From NCBI GenBank assembly GCA_964467705.1, contig CAYXUZ010000078.1, forward strand, positions 1 to 28,100: a stretch of DNA of 28,100 nt, written 5' to 3'. Below the pieces are notes generated by a model. It was not told the DNA's origin. It saw only the letters and a list, made by a program, of their open reading frames with translations, and ran no database searches. Of this stretch, positions 1 through 7,815 are shown piece by piece. The position numbers were made by a program, and so were the translations under genes. The stretch's first letter is position 1; each line of letters begins with the position of its first letter. The stretch is from CAADGU01 sp964467705 (lineage in GTDB: Bacteria > Chloroflexota > Anaerolineae > Promineifilales > Promineifilaceae).

Positions 1-35
1 TTTTCCTAAACCACGCCCCTGTCTTGTTTTAGGAG

Positions 36-41
36 TATAAT
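36..41 (+). promoter_or_regulatory. Candidate -10 box for the deacetylase-like gene
   Basis: A perfect TATAAT lies 20 bases before the preferred ATG. I see no convincing -35 hexamer at 16-18 bases upstream, so this is only a likely promoter. The sequence AGAGG at 49-53 serves as ribosome binding site. Confidence 0.45.
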
Positions 42-60
42 AGCGGATAGAGGTTTTGTG

Positions 61-1098
61 ATGAGTACAGTTATTGTTTTTTCACCGGCGGCCGGCCACA
101 CGAAACGTGATCACCCGGAAGGTAGTCATCGGTTAGCTGGTTTGTTACCATTTTTGGAGGAGCATGGGGTGTTGGCGGATTTACGGCCGTTGGAACCCCG
201 CCAGGCTTTGCTAACCGATTTACGCCGGGTACATTCTGATGGTTTGATTGCCCATGTGCGCCGGGTGACGGAGCGGGGTGGTGGTTTGTTGGATCATGGG
301 GATACGTATGCCACGGCCGTTTCCTATGATCTGGCCCGGCTGGCGGTGGGAGGATGTCTGACGGCCGTTGACGCTATCATGACCGGGCAGGCGACCAATG
401 GCTTTGCTCTGGTGCGCCCCCCCGGACACCACGCGGAGAGCAGCGCCATCAGTGGTTTCTGCCTTTTCAATAACGTGGCGGCGGCAGCGCGGTATGCGCA
501 GGAAACATACGGCATACAGCGCGTACTGATTGTGGATTTTGACGTGCATCATGGCAATGGCACTCAGGAGATTTTTTTTCAGGATCAGAGCGTGTTGTTT
601 ATCTCTACCCATTTGTTTATGCCGCGTATGTTTTACCCAGGTACGGGTGGAGTAAGCGAGATTGGCATGGGTGCGGGGCGGGGTTATACGTTGAATGTAC
701 CTTTGCTGCCGTATGTGGGTGATGAGGGGTACGGCCGTCTCTTTCAGGAAATAATCTGGCCGCGTGTGAAAGCATTTGCGCCACAATTGATTCTGGTTTC
801 GGCGGGTTTTGACGCTCACTGGCAAGACCCGTTAGCTATGGCGGGGCTGAGTTTACGGGGTTATGCTTACCTGGCGCAAACTTTAGTGGAGATGGCAAAT
901 GTGTTGTGTCACGGCCGTGTCCTCTTTGTTCTGGAAGGCGGATATCAGGTGGAGGCTCTTTCCTATGGCATTCTCAATACATTTTATGCATTGCTCGGAC
1001 AGGACAGGTTGCAAGACCCTTTAGGGACGATGCCCCAACTAGAGACCGACGTGACCGATTTGCTGGTCAGGCTCAAGGAGCATCACTTGATTTATTAG
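61..1098 (+). CDS. Histone deacetylase / acetoin utilization superfamily hydrolase
   Basis: A zinc-dependent amidohydrolase of the class II histone deacetylase/AcuC fold. Bacterial members remove acetyl groups from polyamines, lysines or other small amides, and the substrate here is unknown. The fold signatures are all present. Numbered from the GTG at 58 they are PPGHHAE (121-127, with the paired active-site His), DFDVHHGNGT (160-169, zinc ligands D162 and H164), STH (183-185), SAGFDAH (248-254, zinc ligand D252) and LEGGY (292-296, with the transition-state Tyr). The 345-residue length is normal and there is no signal peptide, so the enzyme should be cytoplasmic. I prefer the ATG at 61 (AGAGG seven bases upstream) over the GTG at 58. 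The neighbouring genes give no clue to the substrate. Five ACGGCCGT copies lie inside, in three different codon phases. Confidence 0.93.
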   Translation: MSTVIVFSPAAGHTKRDHPEGSHRLAGLLPFLEEHGVLADLRPLEPRQALLTDLRRVHSDGLIAHVRRVTERGGGLLDHGDTYATAVSYDLARLAVGGCLTAVDAIMTGQATNGFALVRPPGHHAESSAISGFCLFNNVAAAARYAQETYGIQRVLIVDFDVHHGNGTQEIFFQDQSVLFISTHLFMPRMFYPGTGGVSEIGMGAGRGYTLNVPLLPYVGDEGYGRLFQEIIWPRVKAFAPQLILVSAGFDAHWQDPLAMAGLSLRGYAYLAQTLVEMANVLCHGRVLFVLEGGYQVEALSYGILNTFYALLGQDRLQDPLGTMPQLETDVTDLLVRLKEHHLIY

Positions 1099-1139
1099 TG
1101 GAAACTTTGCATAATATTTTTGCAAGTTTACCATAATGA

Positions 1140-1153
1140 GATGGATGTCCATC
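1140..1153 (+). other. Short perfect inverted repeat upstream of the giant TPR gene
   Basis: GATGGA-TG-TCCATC lies 59 bases before the ATG of the next gene, in a 113-base intergenic region. A loose promoter-like pair (TTGCAT 1107-1112, CATAAT 1132-1137, 19-base spacer) precedes it. There is no clear Shine-Dalgarno before the ATG at 1212. A role as operator or hairpin is only a guess. Confidence 0.3.
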
Positions 1154-1211
1154 TGTAGATACCAGAAACAGCTCAGGGGTACGGGTTTAATCCCCTCCTG
1201 CTAAAAGCCAT

Positions 1212-4200
1212 ATGACAACAATTACCCTACAGGAATATCACGAACGGATTGAAAAACTGATTGACGAAAATTTGTTGACAGATGCTATTACCCATTGCCG
1301 ACATGTCCTTGAGACATACCCCAGCAATATCAATACTTACCGGTTGTTGGCAAAGGCGCTGCTGGAACGGCATGAGTATGATGGGGCTGTTGATCTGTTC
1401 CAACGGGTTTTGAGCGCCGACCCCAATGATTTTGTGGCTCATGTGGGATTATCTATTATTCGGGCGGAAGAATCGCAAGTGGAGGATGCCCTGTGGCATT
1501 TGCAGCGGGCTTTTGAAATTGAACCCTATAATGCGGCCATTCAAGAGGAACTACGCCGCCATTATGCTCAGGTTTCCGACATGGCAGTGGATCGCCTTCC
1601 TCTGACATCTGGTGCGTTGGCGCGGTTGTATATTAAAGGTGAGTTGTACCATCAGGCAGTGCAGGAGTTGCGGCAGACCATCGAACACAGCCAGGATCGG
1701 ATAGACCTGGAAGTGTTGCTGGCAGAGGCATTGTGGCGTAATGAGCAACGGGTGGATGCCGAAGAAGTATGTTTGAATGTGTTGCAGAAGTTGCCAAACT
1801 GTATTGCAGCGAACGCGATTTTGTCGGAAATTTGGCTGCAAACAGGACGTATTGGGGAGTCGCAAAAGTATTTGCGACGTCTCGTCAATTTGACCAGCAT
1901 GGATAAGGGGAGTCTGGATTTGGACACGGCCGTTGGCCGTGCTTTCCGGGCTGAAGGAGCCATGCCGTTGCCAGAAAAGATGGAACTGGAGTTTAAGGGA
2001 GATACGGCCGTAGCTCCCGCGGTTGCCGGCGTTTCCGCCAAGGGGCCTTCGGCTGATTGGATGAACGATGTGACCTTTGATTCGGACATGGGTGACAGGT
2101 TTGATTACGAGCGGCTGGATGTGGTGGGTGAATCACCCAGCGGTATGCACAGTTATGATTGGATGGCGGATGTGAATGATGATTTGTCATCAGACTCAGC
2201 CTTGCCGGTGGAGTCTGAATGGTTTGTAGATGAAACGCGAAAAGCTGAACCGGCTCTGGAAGACGATTGGCTGGCTGATGTGGGGATGGCAACGGCGGGC
2301 ACGGCCGTTGCCGATGATGATTTTGCTTTACTCTTTGCTGAGGATGATTCGGTCGCATTAGAACCCGATGCGGCCGAGCCGGAAGATTGGTTCCTGGCCC
2401 AGTCAGAATCTGAACTTCAGCCAGAAGAGACGTTTGCTTCTGAGCAGTTGGCGCCCGCCTGGCTTGTCTCTTTGGTGGATGAACCGGACATTTCTGAGGT
2501 TGGAGAGGAGGCAACGGAAGCCAATGTGGGTTCTGATTGGTTCGCCGAGAGTGATCGCGGTATGGTCGTGCCTACGGCCGAAACCAATATGCCAGATTGG
2601 TTGAGCAATCTGGTGGATGAGGGAGTACCTACCCCGGCAGCGTCTGACTTTCCGGTGGTGGATCTGGCTCAGCCCACGGCTGACAATCAAGATGATTGGA
2701 TGATTGATGAGCATGCTGAGGATCATTGGGACGAGGCTGATTACACAGCCGAACAAATGCCAGATTGGCTGCAAGACACAACGACCTTTGCTGCGCCTGC
2801 CGCTCAGAGTACAGAAACGGCCGTAGGCGATGATCTTCTGGAACCCGCAGCCGAACCATCAACATCAGATGTCAGCGAAATGCCCGACTGGCTGCTAAAA
2901 CAGACTGATGAGCTGGGTGCAGAACTGGCAGGAGCGACTGGCAATGATGAATTGTCCCGTTGGCCGTCTGACCTGGCATCTGACGCTGCGCCTGTTTCGG
3001 ACGAACTGTTGGCGTTGGAAGAAGACTCTCTGTTTGCCGGTTGGCTGTCTGATGAGCCGGAAGAAGTGCCGGCGGCACAGGGAGCGGCTTTAGGGCTAAC
3101 GGCCATGTTTGCTTCTCTGGATGATGAACTGCCGGAGGCGGAAGAGACGGCAGTGGAGACGGATGAATGGGCCGATCTGTTTGTCGGGGCGACGGATGCC
3201 ACAGAGACGGCCGTGCCACCCACACCATCTTCCGCAGATGACGATGACTGGTTATCTACCTTGAGATTAACGGCTGACGAAGCAGAGACGAACCTGGCTA
3301 ACGATAAGGAAAAGACTGAAGCGGCTTCTGAAATGAGCCTGGACAGCGATTGGCTAATGTCAGGTGAAGATATATGGGCCGATGACCTGGTGGCTGATGA
3401 CCTGGCTGATTTAGCCATGGAAAAAACAGATGTGGCTGCCGAATTGGCCCAAACCTTTGGTGGGCAGACAGATCTGGGCGACAATCTGGTCGCAGAAGTG
3501 GAAGAAGAAGAGCAAATCCCGGACTGGCTGTTAGGGGATGACCAGGCCAGATTGGGTAAGGCGGAGGATATGCTGATGGGTGTGATGGGTGACGAGGATG
3601 AGACAGCTTTACCTGAACTGCCGGAGCCAGAAGGTGATTTTGCCAGTTTGAGCGACGACTGGCTTTCCGATTTCACTATTGGTGATGAAGACGAGGAGTT
3701 TATTGACGATCATGCTCTGGATGTAACGCCAGTGGCGGAGGAAATGCCTGATTGGTTGGCGGGTTTTGAAGCTGATGCCACCGGGGAAGCGGAAAAAGCT
3801 GAGGCATGGGAATTTGCTGCCGCAGCACCTGATGAAGAACCGTTTAATGATGAATCGGTGCCTGATTGGTTGACTGGTTTTGCGGACACGGCCGTCACCG
3901 ATGAACCTCTTTCCGCTCCAGCCAGTGCTGCTTTTGCCGACGAAGGTGAAGAAGACGAGCTATTTGATGTATTGGCGGATATGTCCACAAACGAGTCTCC
4001 ATTGGCTGACTGGTTAGCGGATGATGACGCTGGTTTGTTTACTCACGAGCAAATTGATGAGCCGGTAGCTGATACGGCCATGTCTTCAGGCGGTCTGACT
4101 TCCTGGCTCAACTCTCTGCCGGAGGATGACCTGACCCAAGACCTTGAGCCAGAGCCTGATATGGCTGATTACACTGCTCATGCCGATATACCGGAAATTC

Positions 4201-7200
4201 CTTCCGAGGAACTTTTTGCCACTGACCGGGACAATATGCCAGATTGGTTAGGTCCGGCCACCGGGGATCTTATTGTGACAGCTGAAGAAGAATCCAACTT
4301 GCCGGACTGGCTGCTTGATAGCGCCGCTGATGTACCCGACCAGCTGGATTCAGAGGATTTGTTTGCTACAGACGAGCCGGTTACCTTTGACGCATTGGCC
4401 GACCTGGATGAAATGGAGGCGGATCTGGGGTTTGCGGCGGAGATGGGACAAGAAGAAGAGGTGATGGATGACGGGTTGACGGCCGTTGGCCTGACGGCGC
4501 TTTTATCCAGCATCCATGATGAACCGGCTACCCTGGCCGATTTGGAAACGGAAACCGACATGGATTGGCTGGCAGACATGGGGGAGGAGGAATCTCTCTC
4601 AGCGTTGGCGATGGCGGAGGAGGCCGAACTGGATTGGTTGGCAGAAGAAACGGTGGTAGAGGAAATGGAGACGGCCGTTGTGTCTGAGCCAGACCTGGAA
4701 GAGGCAGATTTAGATGCTTCCGTAGCTGATATGGACGATGCCATTTCATGGTTGGAAGAATTGGCCTCGCAGCAAGAAACCCCTGTGGAAGAATTGCCAA
4801 CCGTTGCCCAGAGTTTACTGGCGGAAGAATTTACAGAACCGGAAATGGCTGACCTGGAAAGCCAGGAAATAGATGAAGTAGACTTTGATGCTGCATTTGA
4901 TGAGGTACTGGAAGAAGCCTTCGTCGAAGCCTTCCCCACCGATTTGACGGCCGTACCTGCGGGTGTTGTTACTGAGGAAGCGGTTGGGGAAGCGGTTGGA
5001 GAAGCAGCTGACGAAGAAAGCTGGTTAGATGTGCTGCTGGCCGATGAAGAAGCGGAAAAGGCTGCTCTATCAGCGCCTCCCGAAGATGATCCCGAAGCAG
5101 CGATGGCCTGGCTGGAAGGGTTGGCAGCCAATCAAGGTGCGCCGTTGGAAGAGTTGCCTACTTTGCAGGGGCGCAGCCAGCGTGACCTGGATGGCCTGGT
5201 AGATGAAGCCCAGGCTGACCTGGATGAAGCTCTGGCCTGGATGGATAATCTGGCTGAAGAGCCAGAGACGAAGGAAGAATGGCCGGAGTTGGATGAGGCG
5301 TTGCTGGCGACAATGATGACGGGCACGGCCGTTGCCTCCTCTGCCAAGACCGCTCCCCCTTCACCGGCAGTAGACGATGAGTTGGCAGGCGCACTTGATT
5401 ATCTGGATGACCAGTTACGGGCGGAAGGTATTACCCCTGCCGTTTCTGGCGGCACGGCCGTTGTTTCAGATACAGAGTTGATGGACACCCTTGATTGGTT
5501 GGAAGAAGTCGAGCAGGCTGAACCGACAGCAGATATAGCTGAAGAATTCACCGATGCATCGGATGATGATTGGGGGATGTATGACGCAGTTGACGACGTA
5601 GACCTGATGGATGAATTAACGGCTGCGGGCATGCCAACCGCTGCGGAACTGGCAGACGCGGAGCCGTGGGATGACGAGTCTTGGAACTGGGAGCAATCGG
5701 AGTCACTTACGGACTTGTTGACCGTTGTGGCAAAACCAACGACCGGCAAAATTGTGGATGAGGAAGAAGAGGATTTTGCCTTGCTGGATATGCCCGATGA
5801 CCCCGACTCCGCGATGGAGTGGTTAGCTCGTATTGCCACCGATGTTGATGAGAGTGAGGAAAATGAAATTACTCTGGCAACTTCAACGGCAAATGAATGG
5901 GATGAGACGGAAGCGGTTGAAGAGATGGAATTTGCTGAGGGGTGGGAAGAAATGACTGGGGCGATATTGCCTCAGGCTGTAACAGATGTTACTCCCCAGG
6001 ATGAAACAGACCTTCTCGATCTGGCTGATAATTTAGATATTAGTGACATGCCTGATGATCCCGATGAGGCAATGAACTGGCTCCTTAGCATGGCCCAAGG
6101 TGATGCGGCCATTGATTTTGACATGCAGCCGCCCCCGATTACGCCCAGTGAAGATGCCAAATTTGCCATTGATTATGGCGAACCGGCCCTGGTCGTTTCC
6201 ACTGAACCCGTGGTGGAGATTGTTGAGGAGATGGACACGGCCGTAGCCGGCATAGATGAGTTGGCTGCTGACGAAGCTGATTTTGCTGTTTTGGACGCTG
6301 GTGATGAGGAAGGCTGGCTGGAAGACATGCTCAGTGATGATTTGGAGATTGACTTCGACATGCAGCCGCCCCCAATTACGCCCAGTGAAGATGCCAAATT
6401 TGCCATTGATTATGGCGAACCGGCTACGGTTATCTCCGAACCGGTTGCCGAGGTCGCGCCTCTGGCAGAATTATCTGAAGAAGATATGTTCACGGCTGTG
6501 CCCGAAGACCCTGATGAAGCGATGGCCTGGTTGCAACAACTGGCCGATCAGCAAACCGGTTCTTTGGAGCATGCCCTTGCGCCTGACGATGCGCTATTAC
6601 CAGCCTGGCTAACCAGTGATGATGCCGAGGTAGCTGAACTGGAGGCTTCACCTGTAGCTGAAGAAGAATTAGACCTGATTGAAGATCTCGGTGTGGACAT
6701 AGAAGATGATTTATCAGATTCCTTGCCCGATTGGCTGGCAGCGGACGGTGGCCGTTCATCCAGCACCGGGCAGACGGGCTGGTTGACGGCCGTAGAAGAT
6801 ATTGATGTCATTAGCTGGCTGGCGGCCGAACAAGAAGCTACCGCTGTTGATTTTGACGAGGTGATTATGCCGGAGATGGGTGAGATGCGGCCGTCTACAA
6901 CCCCCACCAGCGACCGTCTTCCATCACTGACCTCTGCCGAGCCAGACATGCCCGCCGAGTCGTTCGAGGTGCAACCCCTGGTGGGCGCAGTCACCACAGA
7001 TTCACTACCAGATCTACGTGCTGTGTTAGCCGAAAAGCGATACGAGGAAGCTGCTTCCCATTACCAACAACTCATTGCCTCCGGCACAGCTACTTTAGGC
7101 TTAATCGCGGAACTGGAATCTCTGGCAGATGAGTATCCCACGCAGCCGGCTTTTCGACGTTTATTGGGTGATGCCTACATGCGCAACGGCCAGCTACAAA

Positions 7201-7241
7201 AGGCGCTGAACACCTACCGCGTTGCCCTTGACCAATTGTAA
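1212..7241 (+). CDS. Giant acidic TPR protein with many DWL-type motifs
   Basis: A 2009-residue protein in three parts. Residues about 8-230 hold tetratricopeptide repeats, seen in helix pairs such as YRLLAKALLERHEYDGAVDL and in the usual DPN/EPY repeat ends. Residues about 280-1900 are a very acidic, Lys/Arg-poor stretch, probably disordered, studded with about 23 DW[LMF] motifs (nine of them PDWL) and a similar number of other Trp-containing motifs. Residues about 1930-2009 form another TPR-like pair. In the second half (about 1174-1790) a longer unit recurs: DPDEAMxWLxxLA, in some copies followed by QxxPxEELPT. A near-identical block is duplicated at 6114 and 6351. No signal peptide or membrane segment is seen, so it is probably cytoplasmic. 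I do not recognise a function. The architecture suggests a scaffold displaying many copies of a short linear motif. All 13 internal ACGGCCGT octamers fall in the Thr-Ala-Val phase. No clear ribosome binding site precedes the start. Confidence 0.85.
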   Translation: MTTITLQEYHERIEKLIDENLLTDAITHCRHVLETYPSNINTYRLLAKALLERHEYDGAVDLFQRVLSADPNDFVAHVGLSIIRAEESQVEDALWHLQRAFEIEPYNAAIQEELRRHYAQVSDMAVDRLPLTSGALARLYIKGELYHQAVQELRQTIEHSQDRIDLEVLLAEALWRNEQRVDAEEVCLNVLQKLPNCIAANAILSEIWLQTGRIGESQKYLRRLVNLTSMDKGSLDLDTAVGRAFRAEGAMPLPEKMELEFKGDTAVAPAVAGVSAKGPSADWMNDVTFDSDMGDRFDYERLDVVGESPSGMHSYDWMADVNDDLSSDSALPVESEWFVDETRKAEPALEDDWLADVGMATAGTAVADDDFALLFAEDDSVALEPDAAEPEDWFLAQSESELQPEETFASEQLAPAWLVSLVDEPDISEVGEEATEANVGSDWFAESDRGMVVPTAETNMPDWLSNLVDEGVPTPAASDFPVVDLAQPTADNQDDWMIDEHAEDHWDEADYTAEQMPDWLQDTTTFAAPAAQSTETAVGDDLLEPAAEPSTSDVSEMPDWLLKQTDELGAELAGATGNDELSRWPSDLASDAAPVSDELLALEEDSLFAGWLSDEPEEVPAAQGAALGLTAMFASLDDELPEAEETAVETDEWADLFVGATDATETAVPPTPSSADDDDWLSTLRLTADEAETNLANDKEKTEAASEMSLDSDWLMSGEDIWADDLVADDLADLAMEKTDVAAELAQTFGGQTDLGDNLVAEVEEEEQIPDWLLGDDQARLGKAEDMLMGVMGDEDETALPELPEPEGDFASLSDDWLSDFTIGDEDEEFIDDHALDVTPVAEEMPDWLAGFEADATGEAEKAEAWEFAAAAPDEEPFNDESVPDWLTGFADTAVTDEPLSAPASAAFADEGEEDELFDVLADMSTNESPLADWLADDDAGLFTHEQIDEPVADTAMSSGGLTSWLNSLPEDDLTQDLEPEPDMADYTAHADIPEIPSEELFATDRDNMPDWLGPATGDLIVTAEEESNLPDWLLDSAADVPDQLDSEDLFATDEPVTFDALADLDEMEADLGFAAEMGQEEEVMDDGLTAVGLTALLSSIHDEPATLADLETETDMDWLADMGEEESLSALAMAEEAELDWLAEETVVEEMETAVVSEPDLEEADLDASVADMDDAISWLEELASQQETPVEELPTVAQSLLAEEFTEPEMADLESQEIDEVDFDAAFDEVLEEAFVEAFPTDLTAVPAGVVTEEAVGEAVGEAADEESWLDVLLADEEAEKAALSAPPEDDPEAAMAWLEGLAANQGAPLEELPTLQGRSQRDLDGLVDEAQADLDEALAWMDNLAEEPETKEEWPELDEALLATMMTGTAVASSAKTAPPSPAVDDELAGALDYLDDQLRAEGITPAVSGGTAVVSDTELMDTLDWLEEVEQAEPTADIAEEFTDASDDDWGMYDAVDDVDLMDELTAAGMPTAAELADAEPWDDESWNWEQSESLTDLLTVVAKPTTGKIVDEEEEDFALLDMPDDPDSAMEWLARIATDVDESEENEITLATSTANEWDETEAVEEMEFAEGWEEMTGAILPQAVTDVTPQDETDLLDLADNLDISDMPDDPDEAMNWLLSMAQGDAAIDFDMQPPPITPSEDAKFAIDYGEPALVVSTEPVVEIVEEMDTAVAGIDELAADEADFAVLDAGDEEGWLEDMLSDDLEIDFDMQPPPITPSEDAKFAIDYGEPATVISEPVAEVAPLAELSEEDMFTAVPEDPDEAMAWLQQLADQQTGSLEHALAPDDALLPAWLTSDDAEVAELEASPVAEEELDLIEDLGVDIEDDLSDSLPDWLAADGGRSSSTGQTGWLTAVEDIDVISWLAAEQEATAVDFDEVIMPEMGEMRPSTTPTSDRLPSLTSAEPDMPAESFEVQPLVGAVTTDSLPDLRAVLAEKRYEEAASHYQQLIASGTATLGLIAELESLADEYPTQPAFRRLLGDAYMRNGQLQKALNTYRVALDQL
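2053..6830 (+). repeat. Degenerate DWL / DPDEAMxWL motif array (coding)
   Basis: Within the giant acidic protein, short motifs centred on Trp recur every 30-100 residues. Type A is [MILV]PDWL and looser DW[LMF], for example near 2590, 2758, 2880, 3520, 3745, 3858, 4240, 4303 and 6724. Type B is DPDEAMxWLxxLA, near 4740, 5090, 5225, 5800, 6060 and 6510. The hydrophobic motifs are separated by Asp/Glu/Ala/Thr-rich linkers of variable length. The arrangement fits repeated linear motifs and not a folded solenoid. Confidence 0.75.
6114..6424 (+). repeat. In-frame duplicated 74-base block in the acidic gene
   Basis: Copies at 6114-6187 and 6351-6424 differ at three positions out of 74, all silent, and are offset by 237 bases (79 codons). 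Each encodes DFDMQPPPITPSEDAK followed by FAIDYGEPA. The rest of the 237-base unit is far less alike. This shows recent internal duplication or gene conversion, or strong constraint on this peptide. Confidence 0.9.
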
Positions 7242-7265
7242 AAAACAGGCACAATTTCTTAAGTA

Positions 7266-7302
7266 CAAGAAGCCGGGTTTTTCTGAAAAACCCGGCTTCT
7301 TG
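7266..7302 (+). terminator. Long near-perfect hairpin between the TPR gene and ndk
   Basis: Arms 7266-7283 and 7285-7302 are perfectly complementary over 18 bases (CAAGAAGCCGGGTTTTTC and its complement) around one central base. The arms include A and T runs, so a shorter GC stem followed by Us may act as a terminator for the giant gene. No T-run follows the full structure. From memory, AAGAAGCCGGGTTTTT palindromes occur as dispersed intergenic elements in several bacterial groups, so this may be such a repeat. Confidence 0.6.
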
Positions 7303-7329
7303 CTGAATATCTTTATTGGAGTGTAAATC

Positions 7330-7779
7330 ATGGAAAGAACATTAATTTTGGTGAAACCCGACGGTGTACAACGCGGGTTGATTGGTGAGATTATTGGCCG
7401 TTTTGAACGGCGCGGCCTGAAACTGGTGGGGATGAAGTTCATCCAGATGACCCCGGAACTGGCGGGTGAACATTATGGGGTGCATCGGGAACGGCCGTTT
7501 TACAAAAGCCTGGTCGAATACATCACCTCTGGCCCGGTGGTAGCGATGGTCTGGGAAGGCAACAATGCGGTTGCTGCTGCCCGCGCCACCATGGGCGCGA
7601 CGAAACCAGTGGAAGCGGCCACCGGCACCATTCGCGGCGATTTAGGGATGGAGATCGGCCGTAACCTGGTACATGGCTCCGACAGCCCCGAAAACGGCGT
7701 GAAAGAAGTCAGCCTATTTTTCCTCCCGGAGGAACTCGTCACCTGGAACCGGGCTACCGATAGCTGGATTATTGAGTAA
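7330..7779 (+). CDS. ndk: Nucleoside diphosphate kinase
   Basis: Transfers the gamma-phosphate of ATP to nucleoside diphosphates through a phosphohistidine, balancing cytoplasmic NTP and dNTP pools. The 149-residue length is typical. The N-terminal ERTLILVKPDGVQRGLIGEI (K9 in the active site), the ATxGATxP segment (86-93) and the active-site NLVHGSDS with His115 are intact. GGAG at 7319-7322 lies seven bases before the ATG. The gene sits between a long hairpin and a strong terminator, so it is probably transcribed alone or as the tail of the upstream gene. Nothing unusual apart from one ACGGCCGT at 7491 that encodes Arg-Pro. Confidence 0.98.
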   Translation: MERTLILVKPDGVQRGLIGEIIGRFERRGLKLVGMKFIQMTPELAGEHYGVHRERPFYKSLVEYITSGPVVAMVWEGNNAVAAARATMGATKPVEAATGTIRGDLGMEIGRNLVHGSDSPENGVKEVSLFFLPEELVTWNRATDSWIIE

Positions 7780-7780
7780 C

Positions 7781-7813
7781 AAAAAAGCCTGCGGTTTTGC
7801 CGCAGGCCTTTTT
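7781..7813. terminator. Bidirectional rho-independent terminator between ndk and the propeller gene
   Basis: GCCTGCGG (7787-7794), loop TTTTG, CCGCAGGC (7800-7807), flanked by AAAAAA on the left and CTTTTT on the right. The flanks give U-tracts in both directions. It lies between the ndk stop and the stop of the convergent propeller gene, so it can end both transcripts. Confidence 0.88.
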
Positions 7814-7815
7814 AT

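Noticed and set aside
58..60. GTG as start of the deacetylase-like gene
   Set aside because: It directly precedes an ATG with better spacing from AGAGG.
2804..3676. Long Ser-rich open frames on the minus strand opposite the acidic gene (also 4178-5131 and others)
   Set aside because: They mirror the GAx/GCx-rich codons of the acidic gene and have no ribosome binding sites or family features.
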